Assembly (NCBI GenBank): GCA_016776725.1
Contig: JADHSV010000029.1
Coordinates: 1 to 40,258 of the forward strand
Origin: Rhodospirillales bacterium
GTDB lineage: Bacteria > Pseudomonadota > Alphaproteobacteria > Rhodospirillales > Shumkoniaceae
Reading direction: 5' to 3'
Length of the DNA stretch: 40,258 bases
Shown here: piece by piece, positions 33,424 through 40,258 of the stretch
How positions within the stretch are numbered: the first letter of the stretch is position 1
Layout: every line of letters starts with the position of its first letter
The notes under the pieces: generated by a model
Told to the model about the DNA's origin: nothing
Databases searched by the model: none
The model's input: the letters and a program-made list of their open reading frames with translations, nothing else
Translations under genes and position numbers: made by a program

Positions 33424-34033
33424 GATGATCCGGAAGGTAGCCAAACCGGCTATCTTCGCGCTTTGCCTCGGCCCCGTCGCCTGGTATGCGTGGCTGGCGG
33501 TTTCCGGCGGATTGGGGGCCAATCCCATTGAGGCGACCACACGGTATTTCGGCGATTGGGGGCTACGCTTTTTGCTGATTGCGCTGGCCGTAACCCCGCT
33601 GCGCGAGATATTCGGCTTCGGCATTCTGGCGCGCTTTCGCCGCATGATCGGGTTATTCGCCTTTTTTTACGTATTCCTTCACCTGACCAGCTATGTGGCG
33701 CTCGACCAGTTCTTCGATATGGCCGCCGTGTGGTCCGACATCGTAAAACGCAACTTCATCACGGTCGGCATGATCGCGTTTGCCATGCTTGTGCCGCTGG
33801 CCGTGACCTCTACGAAGGGCTGGATGAAGCGCCTGGGCGGCAAGTCCTGGCAACGCCTGCACCGGGTGGTATACGCGGCGGGCGTTCTGGCCGTCGTGCA
33901 CTTTTATATGATGGTCAAGGCGGACGTACGCGAACCACTGGTCTACGCCGCCATCCTGGGCGCGTTGTTGGCGTGGCGTGTCTTCATGAGGCTAAAGCCA
34001 AGGGTCCCCGTCAAACGGCTTCGGGGTCTATGA
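33410..34033 (+). CDS. msrQ: MsrP haem-binding membrane partner MsrQ (YedZ)
   Basis: 207-residue inner-membrane haem b protein that carries electrons to MsrP. About six transmembrane helices are seen (for example IFALCLGPVAWYAWLAV and MIAFAMLVPLAV). Candidate haem-ligand histidines lie in VFLHLTSYV, RLHRVVY and VVHFYMM. The ferric-reductase-like fold matches the family. Start could be ATG 33410 or ATG 33425 (MIRK); both have an AGGG upstream because of a local 14-base duplication. The 3' end overlaps the convergent response-regulator gene by 23 bases. Confidence 0.93.
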   Translation: MPREKMIRKVAKPAIFALCLGPVAWYAWLAVSGGLGANPIEATTRYFGDWGLRFLLIALAVTPLREIFGFGILARFRRMIGLFAFFYVFLHLTSYVALDQFFDMAAVWSDIVKRNFITVGMIAFAMLVPLAVTSTKGWMKRLGGKSWQRLHRVVYAAGVLAVVHFYMMVKADVREPLVYAAILGALLAWRVFMRLKPRVPVKRLRGL

Positions 34034-35996
34034 TATTTCCCTCGTCATCCAGGGTCACACGGGTCAGATCGGGAGCCCAATGCAGGTAATAAGGCAGCAC
34101 CGCCCGGCGCTCCCTCGCCGTTCTTCCCGTACTGGCGGTAAACGACTTCTGGATCTTGTTGCTGAATTCCGCAGGCTGCTTGTAATAAGCCCAAAGGGCG
34201 AGCCAATCGCCACAATACAGCGGCAGGGACTCAATCTGGGAGAGCAGATAGTTACGCGCCCCCCCGACATCCGATATCTCATCGGCTTCGTGCTGCAAAA
34301 CCTGCTGCGCGCCGCGCATGACACCGCCGATTTCTTTCGGTTTGTAATCGAAAAGAGCCTGTATCACCGGAATATCCGAAACCTGCGGTGGATCGAAGCC
34401 GTCCTCAGCCGCCCCCTTGCTGAGGGCAGCCCAGATTTTCGCGGCGTCATCCTTGCCGCCCGCTGACAAGGCTTTTCCAATTTCGCCCCACCAGTTGTTC
34501 CACAAGAACCGTGGAACGTTCTCGCGTTCCGGCTGATCAAACATCGACCAGAAAACGTCCGCACTGACGTTGTCCCTGTCCACGTTGCCGGCCAAAACAA
34601 CCATTCGCCGGTTTTTTGGAATGGCGGGGGCAACATGCTTTAGCACCACGTCACACAGCCTCTGTCTGAAACGCGCCGACAGCATGAACGGCACATGCCC
34701 GGACGGCACACCGTCAATCTCCCACAGGGCAAGAACCTGGCGAATGTACTCACGAAGGCATTGGGCAAACACGTCCTCGAATTTGCCATCTTCAATTTTC
34801 ATTGCCTGCTGCGTCGCGGCAACCAGACCCGCACCATCTCCTTCCTGCGGTGAAGCCGCAGCAACGGCCCCTTCGTCGGGAGCGCGGGGTGTCGGAGACG
34901 CGGGAGGTTTGGAGGATGGGGGAGGCGTGCGGCGAGGAGGCGCTGGCGACGCCACGGGAGCTTCCTCCGCCGGCCCGGTATCATTGACGAGGCCGATAAC
35001 CGCAGTATCAGCAGTCGGCACGGGAACATCCGGCGCACCGGATTCGCCCTTTCTTTCGGCATGAAGCTGACGGAAGCGAGACAGGGCCTTGTTCGAGATT
35101 TCATGGGCCGCAGCAATCATGTCCTCGCCTGCACCAAAGCCAACCTTGATTGCCTGCGCCAATAGCCCAAGCAGCTGAATGTCCTTAGGATCGGCCTTTC
35201 CTCTCTCGGACACGACAGTCGTGGTGACCGAGTGCATCGCTTGGCACAAATCCGACACATGCGCATACCCGGTGCCCACCAGACGGCGGCTGGCATCACC
35301 CGCCACGTAGACGAGGCGTTCCAGGAAATGCAAAGCAGTATCGTCGATGGAGCCCTTTGACAGTGACGGAACGATCTTGGCCACGAGAAACGCGATTTCA
35401 TCGTCGTAGCGTTCAAGCTTCTGGACATTCACCTCGGCCACGGCAAGATCAATTGCCCGCTGGATGTCCGCCGCGCTCGCCTTGCCAACGACCTTGGCTT
35501 TCAGCGTATTGGGGACATTCATACGGGTTACTTCGGAGCCGCGCTCGACATCATCGCGCCGATCGGGGCCGATATAGTCGCTGGTCACGACAAATAATTT
35601 TCGCGCCTCGATCAGAAGGCGGATGCGATCCATCATCTGGCTTGTGGAAAACGGCTTGACGATCAGATGATCGACTCCGCATTCGCTGACCCGCTGGACG
35701 ACCTCCGGGCTGGGCGTGCGCGTAATGGCGATAATTGCGAGGAACGGATTTTGGCCGATTTCGCTATGTCTGATGCTGTGCACGAAGTCAAAAAAATCGC
35801 CGCCCGGAATATCATAGTCGCAAATCAGCAGATCAGGGTGTTCGTTGCTGACATTTTCGCGCACTTCTTCGAGCGATCGCCCGACGTGCATGTTCCGAAA
35901 TCCGCTGTTGCCAAGGACGGCACGCAGAACGGATAGCGAGTTTTGATCCTGGTCGCCTAACAGAACATCAACGTCGGTTAACTTTGTCAGCGCCAC
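34011..35996 (-). CDS. Response regulator with large uncharacterised output region
   Basis: 661-residue protein. Residues about 8-135 form a complete receiver: acidic residues in LLGDQDQN, phosphoacceptor aspartate in LLICDYDIPGG, threonine in IAITRT, lysine in LIVKPFS. Residues about 180-340 are helical (ERYDDEIAFLVAKIVPSLSK onward). A proline/alanine-rich linker follows (about 345-410). The C-terminal 250 residues (from KIEDGKFEDVFAQCLREYIR) form a second, mostly helical globular part that I do not recognise as DNA-binding, cyclase or phosphatase. The start is GTG 35996 with a G-run in front. A 14-bp palindrome lies 18 bases upstream. No histidine kinase is adjacent. Confidence 0.8.
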   Translation of the reverse strand: MALTKLTDVDVLLGDQDQNSLSVLRAVLGNSGFRNMHVGRSLEEVRENVSNEHPDLLICDYDIPGGDFFDFVHSIRHSEIGQNPFLAIIAITRTPSPEVVQRVSECGVDHLIVKPFSTSQMMDRIRLLIEARKLFVVTSDYIGPDRRDDVERGSEVTRMNVPNTLKAKVVGKASAADIQRAIDLAVAEVNVQKLERYDDEIAFLVAKIVPSLSKGSIDDTALHFLERLVYVAGDASRRLVGTGYAHVSDLCQAMHSVTTTVVSERGKADPKDIQLLGLLAQAIKVGFGAGEDMIAAAHEISNKALSRFRQLHAERKGESGAPDVPVPTADTAVIGLVNDTGPAEEAPVASPAPPRRTPPPSSKPPASPTPRAPDEGAVAAASPQEGDGAGLVAATQQAMKIEDGKFEDVFAQCLREYIRQVLALWEIDGVPSGHVPFMLSARFRQRLCDVVLKHVAPAIPKNRRMVVLAGNVDRDNVSADVFWSMFDQPERENVPRFLWNNWWGEIGKALSAGGKDDAAKIWAALSKGAAEDGFDPPQVSDIPVIQALFDYKPKEIGGVMRGAQQVLQHEADEISDVGGARNYLLSQIESLPLYCGDWLALWAYYKQPAEFSNKIQKSFTASTGRTARERRAVLPYYLHWAPDLTRVTLDDEGNIIDPEAV

Positions 35997-36013
35997 GTCC
36001 AGTACCCCCCGCG

Positions 36014-36027
36014 CGAACCATGGTTCG
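36014..36027. promoter_or_regulatory. 14-bp palindrome upstream of the response regulator
   Basis: CGAACCATGGTTCG is a perfect dyad, 18 bases before the GTG start. Its place fits an operator or a translational hairpin; no protein is implied by the sequence. The 143-base gap 35997-36139 holds nothing else that I can support. Confidence 0.4.
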
Positions 36028-36139
36028 GTCCATCGTCTTTAACGCACACACCCCCATCGCGAATGAACATAGCAGAATATGCCGCCAATGGTGAAGGCAA
36101 CAATCAATTTCGCCAATTAGTACTAGATAGTAGCGGAAA

Positions 36140-38317
36140 TCACCCAGGCAACGGCAAAACTGCGCGGCTGTCCACGGCGTCGGGCACGATGCCGTTTTCG
36201 GCGTCCGTGACATGATCCAAAAGACTGCACGCGGCAACCTGGAGACGCCGGTGTTCCATGCGATCACGGCGGGCCTTAACCAGTTCGCTTCGCGCCTGGC
36301 CAAGTGCGCCCTCGGCAGGCTTCATCTCACCACGCAGGAAAGCCTCGCGATCCAACAAATCGATGCGATGATCATCAAGCTGGACCCAAAGCAGATCGCC
36401 GTCAGCCAGTGTGCCGATGCCGCCGCCCTCGAACGCTTCGGGGGTGACATGACCGACGCAGGCGCCCTTGCTGACCCCCGAATAACGGCCATCGGTCATC
36501 AGGATGGATGTGCGTTCCAGAATGCCGTGATGACGCAGGTTCTGGCCCGGCGTGAACATCTCCGGCATGCCGAACGCCTTCGGTCCCTGCCCGGCGATAA
36601 CGAAGGCAAACGCCAGCGTTCCGTCGACGATCATGGTTTCGATGTCGGTGGCGCTCCCGCCGTTGGTCTTGCGGAGCTTCTCGAACAGTTCCGGCGTCAG
36701 GCCCGGCAACTGCCCCAGCGATTGCGCCAGATCGGCAGACAGCAAATCGCGGGTGCAATCGGCCTCGTTTTCATAGTAGCGGACCAGAAAGACACGGCCG
36801 TTGAAGCGGTTGTACTGTTCGGTCGCCATGCCGGCCACCTTCAACGCACACTTGGAAAAGAAATTGCCGCGCAGCACGTCAGTTCCGGAAATGTCACGAA
36901 TGGGCGTCGTGCGGATGACCGATTTTTCCTGCGGCAGGTCGTCGGATACCGGCTTGTCCAGATTGGCGATGCGCATCCCCCAGGTATTGCCCATGACCGT
37001 CGGCGCATCCAGATCCATGGGCACGCCCAGATCGCCCAGAACCCTGAAAATGCTTTCCATGCCCCGGACTTGCCCGGCCTTCGCCTGCTGGCCCAGAGTA
37101 TATGTGTCGCGGTCTTCGGTCAGGCTGTGGGCGAAAATATCGGGAACGGGGTGGGCATCGCGGACGCGTTCATAGTCGGCGACGGTAACGTCATATCCGG
37201 CGTGGCGCATGATGCAGGGAATGTGCAGCATGAGGTTGGTCGAACTGCCGGTGGCGTTGTGAACGCGAACGGCGTTGGCGTAGTTGCGCGCCAACAAATC
37301 GCACAGCGCAAATTCCGGCTTGTTGAAAAGGCGGAACAGGTGATCGACGTTGCGAAACACGACAGCCGTTTCGGGCTCGTCCAGCAAAAGCTCGGATTCT
37401 TGCGGGGCCAGCCCAAGGGCTGAAACCAGGGTCCGCGAGGAATTGCCGGTTCCGTTAAAGGCGCAAACGCCGCCCTTCTCGTGGCAACTGGCGGCGGCCA
37501 GTTCGTTCAATAGTTCGTCGGCCTCGGCGCGCTCCATCAGGCCCTTGCCGATGGCCCTCTCGAAGTGCCCCAGGAACACTTCATCGGACGCGCATTGCAG
37601 GATGTATTTGCAGTTTTCCTCGATGTCGGCGGACAGTTGAGGATCGCCCGCACCTTCCGCGCGGTCCTGCAAGGCGCGCAACTTGGCCCGCGTGTCGGCG
37701 GGAATGGTTCCGCCGCGCAGAACATGCGAGGGAACGAACGTCGCCCATACGGGAGCCGCGCCGCGTTCCGGCGCGCGCCGCGCCCGGTCGGCCGCCGCCA
37801 GACCCGACAGAATGCCGCTGGGCGACTTGTCGCAGCCCGACAAAACGTAGGCCGCGTGATAGCTGTGCCCCTCGAAATTGATGTTAACGGCCGTCGCCGT
37901 GTGATTGCGCGAGGCCAGCGAATAGCTTTGCCCGATATTGTTCTGCGCCGTGCCGTCGCAAATAACCGGAACGCCAAAGGTGAACGGAACGCCGCCGTTC
38001 TGCCAGATGCGGGCCGAGGCGCGCAGCATGTGTTCATGATCCAGCAAGTGGGCCGGATGGTCCGCCGAGCCCTGAATGATGCAAACCCGTGGCCGACCCG
38101 TTGCCAGACGTTCGACAATGGCTGTCTGCGAGTAATCTCCGAGCCCTTCGAACCCGTCCTCGCCGCTCAGCAATTCCTCGGCCCGCGCCAACACCTGGCG
38201 CACGCAGATGGGCTCGTTGGACAACCCCTGAATACAGGTCCGGTAAACGTTGGTTTCTTCTTCAATGAAAAGGTCGGCAAATTCCGGGTTAATGACGTGA
38301 TCGTGGACGGCGCTCAT
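36140..38317 (-). CDS. IlvD/Edd family dehydratase, YjhG/YagF-like
   Basis: 725-residue dehydratase of the dihydroxy-acid/sugar-acid type. Motifs resembling the YjhG/YagF (D-xylonate dehydratase) branch are GSADHPAHLLDHEH, RIWQNGGVPF, ICDGTAQNNIGQSYSL, SGCDKSPSGILSG and FNGTGNSSR. Cluster-ligand candidates are the cysteines of SGCDKSP and KGGVCAFNG; the first-position cysteine of [2Fe-2S] relatives is not in the GSADH loop. The C-terminal RYSGVSKGACVGHVTPEA is the usual family ending. It is longer than common family members, about 560-660 residues. No sugar-catabolism neighbours are present, so the substrate is uncertain. Confidence 0.75.
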   Translation of the reverse strand: MSAVHDHVINPEFADLFIEEETNVYRTCIQGLSNEPICVRQVLARAEELLSGEDGFEGLGDYSQTAIVERLATGRPRVCIIQGSADHPAHLLDHEHMLRASARIWQNGGVPFTFGVPVICDGTAQNNIGQSYSLASRNHTATAVNINFEGHSYHAAYVLSGCDKSPSGILSGLAAADRARRAPERGAAPVWATFVPSHVLRGGTIPADTRAKLRALQDRAEGAGDPQLSADIEENCKYILQCASDEVFLGHFERAIGKGLMERAEADELLNELAAASCHEKGGVCAFNGTGNSSRTLVSALGLAPQESELLLDEPETAVVFRNVDHLFRLFNKPEFALCDLLARNYANAVRVHNATGSSTNLMLHIPCIMRHAGYDVTVADYERVRDAHPVPDIFAHSLTEDRDTYTLGQQAKAGQVRGMESIFRVLGDLGVPMDLDAPTVMGNTWGMRIANLDKPVSDDLPQEKSVIRTTPIRDISGTDVLRGNFFSKCALKVAGMATEQYNRFNGRVFLVRYYENEADCTRDLLSADLAQSLGQLPGLTPELFEKLRKTNGGSATDIETMIVDGTLAFAFVIAGQGPKAFGMPEMFTPGQNLRHHGILERTSILMTDGRYSGVSKGACVGHVTPEAFEGGGIGTLADGDLLWVQLDDHRIDLLDREAFLRGEMKPAEGALGQARSELVKARRDRMEHRRLQVAACSLLDHVTDAENGIVPDAVDSRAVLPLPG

Positions 38318-38412
38318 GACGAAGGCTCTCCAATGAATTTGGTTTGAAAAGGCGGGTGGGGACTAATTAAAGGAAAGCGGCTGGCCCGAACAGTTTTTTT
38401 CCAAAGGTCCCG

Positions 38413-40258
38413 TCAATCTTTCTTGAAGACCCCGGTAAAGCCGAGGACGGCGATGGTGGACAGTATCCATCCGAGAGCAATGTGGAGCCACAGATAGAAG
38501 CGAAGGAGCCCGCCCCGTCGCCCGTCGGCCTTGGGCAGCCAGAAGTCCTCCTGGTGAAGATTGACGAACGGGAAGAACGCGTCGGCCGCATATACCAGCG
38601 CGTTGAACTCCGGATAGTCGGCTGGAATTCTGATCCGGTGATCCGTCCATTTCAGTTGTTCCGTGATCCATCCCCCGCACCCGGCATCGAAATCAACGTA
38701 ACAGTCGTCGACGAACACCCGTTCCTTCGACGGATGGATCAAACCGTTTTGATAACCGCTGTTGAACACCATCAAGGCGAACGCCAACGCGACCCCGATA
38801 TACCCCAATATCCGCCACGGCTCATACCCGTACCGAACGGTCGCCCGAAGAAGCTTGAGCCAAAGCCTGTGACGCCGACTCAGGTTCCCCCGTTCACAAA
38901 AATCGTCGCGCTTGGCAATCGCGATTGCGCGGGCGTCGTGCTCCCGACCGGCGTTCTTGAACACCTTGATGACCTGTTCATAGGGCTGCGGGAAAAACCA
39001 GTCGGATGGCTGGCGGCGCAGCCATTCCAGCCTTTGCTTACAATTCATCCCCGGCCCGAATGCCTTGTAGCTGAACCCGTCGAGAAACAAGTCCCGGTCG
39101 GCGGGCCAGCCGGTGCCGTCATCGACGAAAACGCTTGCGGACGCATGGGTGAAATTCACATTTCCCACCGGCGGTTTTTGGAAATTTCTCCAAAAGATCC
39201 CCCCCTCGACCACCATACGTTGGGCAGAAAACGCGTTCCTGTCCGGATTCTCCAGCGTTGCGTCCGTGCAGTCCAGGCTCCCACCAACCTTGGCCCCAGG
39301 AAGCCGAACCGCGCCCTTCGCCGTGAAGCCGCCCCTCAGGAAAACGCCGCCGCCGGTTTCCATCCGGTCGGCGTGGAGCGCATTCCCGTCCGGGTTCTCC
39401 AGCGTTGCGCCGATGCACGACAGGTCCCCGCCGATGTTGGCTCCAAGAAGCCGAACCTCGCCCTTCGCCGTGAAGCCGCCCCTCAGGAAAACGTCGCCGC
39501 CGGTTTCCATCCCGTCGGCGCAGAGCGCATAGCCACCCGGGTTCTCCAGCGTTGCGCCGCTGCACGCAAGTTGCCCGCCGATCCTGGCCCCAAGAAGCCG
39601 GACCTCGCCCTTCGCCGCGAAGCCGTCGTCAAGGAAAACGCTGCCGCCGGTTTCCATCCCGTCGGCGCTGAGCGCGTTCCCGTCCGGGTTCTCCAGCGTT
39701 GCGCCGCTGCACTCCAGGTCCCCGCCGATCTTGGTCCCAAGAAGCCGAACCTCGCCCTTCGCCGTGAAGCCGCCCCTGAGGAAAACGCCGCCGCCGGTTT
39801 CCATCCCGTCGGCGTGGAGCGCGCTCCCGTCCGGGTTCTCCAGCGTTGCGCCGACGCACGACAGGGCTCCGCCGATGTTGGCCCCAAGAAGCCGAACCGC
39901 GCCCTTCGCCGTGAAGCCGCCCCTCAGGAAAACGCTGCCGCCGGTTTCAATCCCGTCGGCGGAAAGCGCGTCCCCGTCCGGGTTCTCCAGCGTTGCGCCG
40001 ACGCACGACAGAGTTCCGCCGATGTTGGCCCCAAGAAGCCGAACCTCGCCCTTCGCCGTGAAGCCGCCCCTGAGGAAAACGCTGCCGCCGGTTTCCATCC
40101 CGTCGGCGTGGAGCGCGTTCCCGTCCGGGTTCTCCAGCGTTGCGCCGCCGCACGACAGCGCCCCGCCGATGTTGGCCCCTGGAAGCCGAACCGCGCCCTT
40201 CGCCGTGAAGCCGCCCCTCAGGAAAATGCTGCCGCCGGTTTCAATCCGGTCGGCGGAG
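38413..40258 (-). CDS. Repeat protein with C-terminal membrane anchor, N-terminus beyond window
   Basis: The frame is open to the window edge, so the 5' end is missing; at least 614 residues are visible. The N-terminal part consists of 49-residue units of the pattern ETGGSVFLRGGFTAKGEVR LLGANIGG, then LSC-GATLENPDG-ALSADG. The regular small/hydrophobic pattern suggests a parallel beta-helix. A conserved region (EWLRRQPSDWFFPQPYEQV, AGREHDARAIAIAKR) and two transmembrane helices follow (ILGYIGVALAFALMVF and LHIALGWILSTIAVLGF). Between the helices lies a loop with NALVYAADAFFPFVNLHQED. Proteins of this kind are sometimes labelled membrane-associated oxidoreductase, which the sequence does not support. 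Function unknown. Confidence 0.82.
   Translation of the reverse strand, partial: SADRIETGGSIFLRGGFTAKGAVRLPGANIGGALSCGGATLENPDGNALHADGMETGGSVFLRGGFTAKGEVRLLGANIGGTLSCVGATLENPDGDALSADGIETGGSVFLRGGFTAKGAVRLLGANIGGALSCVGATLENPDGSALHADGMETGGGVFLRGGFTAKGEVRLLGTKIGGDLECSGATLENPDGNALSADGMETGGSVFLDDGFAAKGEVRLLGARIGGQLACSGATLENPGGYALCADGMETGGDVFLRGGFTAKGEVRLLGANIGGDLSCIGATLENPDGNALHADRMETGGGVFLRGGFTAKGAVRLPGAKVGGSLDCTDATLENPDRNAFSAQRMVVEGGIFWRNFQKPPVGNVNFTHASASVFVDDGTGWPADRDLFLDGFSYKAFGPGMNCKQRLEWLRRQPSDWFFPQPYEQVIKVFKNAGREHDARAIAIAKRDDFCERGNLSRRHRLWLKLLRATVRYGYEPWRILGYIGVALAFALMVFNSGYQNGLIHPSKERVFVDDCYVDFDAGCGGWITEQLKWTDHRIRIPADYPEFNALVYAADAFFPFVNLHQEDFWLPKADGRRGGLLRFYLWLHIALGWILSTIAVLGFTGVFKKD
39217..40245 (-). 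repeat. Seven tandem 147-bp coding repeats
   Basis: Seven consecutive units of exactly 147 bases (49 codons) run from 40245 down to 39217, with boundaries at the ATG/ATT codons 40245, 40098, 39951, 39804, 39657, 39510 and 39363. An eighth begins beyond the window edge. A degenerate unit (starting MVVEGGIFW) follows on the C-terminal side. Units are close to identical at DNA level and differ mainly at a few surface-type positions, for example ANIGG/TKIGG/ARIGG/AKVGG. Confidence 0.95.

Noticed and set aside
36212-37423. A 403-codon plus-strand frame inside the dehydratase gene
   Set aside because: Shadow of a gene with many conserved motifs on the other strand.
39217-40245. Regular repeats that could suggest a CRISPR array
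   Set aside because: The units are contiguous, 147 bp, in frame and lack unique spacers; they encode protein repeats.

Overview
The window looks like a chromosomal segment of an alphaproteobacterium, probably of Rhodospirillales type. The evidence is the kdsD-lptC-lptA-lptB-rpoN-hpf-ptsN cluster, an Hsp20 gene paired with a DUF1150 gene, a NDUFA9-like complex I accessory protein, fairly high GC, and SufU/SufT-type SUF genes. No species call is justified. The window is densely coded: no gap between genes exceeds 300 bases, and both edges cut through genes (sufS at the left, a repeat protein at the right).

Layout. 1-2111 (+): the end of a SUF iron-sulfur operon (sufS-sufU-sufT-sufA). 2112-3016 (+): a small heat-shock protein behind a probable ROSE RNA thermometer, then DUF1150. 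3023-9332 (-): the envelope/sigma-54 cluster read as kdsD, lptC, lptA, lptB, rpoN, hpf, ptsN. It covers Kdo precursor synthesis, LPS transport, sigma-54, ribosome hibernation and nitrogen PTS. 9454-10202 (-): an RNase D-like exonuclease directly behind tRNA-Leu(CAG). 10402-14049: NDUFA9-like reductase, a membrane class III nucleotide cyclase, and a secreted hypothetical protein. 14068-22808: the translation genes thrS-infC ... rpmI-rplT-pheS-pheT (-). They are split between infC and rpmI by an opposite-strand block holding a TumE/TumA-type toxin-antitoxin pair and a pseudo-receiver/PP2C phosphatase. 22947-26288 (-): two glycosyltransferases and a low-GC lipoprotein related to PL5 alginate lyases. 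26320-28721: alpha/beta hydrolase, SDR protein, TPR protein. 28744-28798: a 26-bp perfect inverted repeat. 28814-31653: a phage-shock-protein locus, pspA-pspB-pspC'-pspC (-), divergent from pspF (+), with an excellent sigma-54 promoter. 31632-34033: GST, then the MsrP/MsrQ periplasmic methionine sulfoxide repair pair. 34011-38317: a large response regulator with an unrecognised output region, then a YjhG/YagF-type dehydratase. 38413-40258: the C-terminal part of a membrane-anchored repeat protein encoded by near-identical 147-bp tandem repeats.

Functional theme. Much of the window serves envelope building and envelope stress: LPS export, RpoN with a sigma-54-driven Psp system, MsrPQ and glycosyltransferases. 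Translation and stress control make up the rest. The observations most worth following are the serine-for-aspartate receiver on the PP2C phosphatase, the PL5-like protein with catalytic His replaced by Lys at exactly conserved spacing, the 147-bp repeat gene, the 55-bp palindrome, the split translation operon, and the AUA start of infC.
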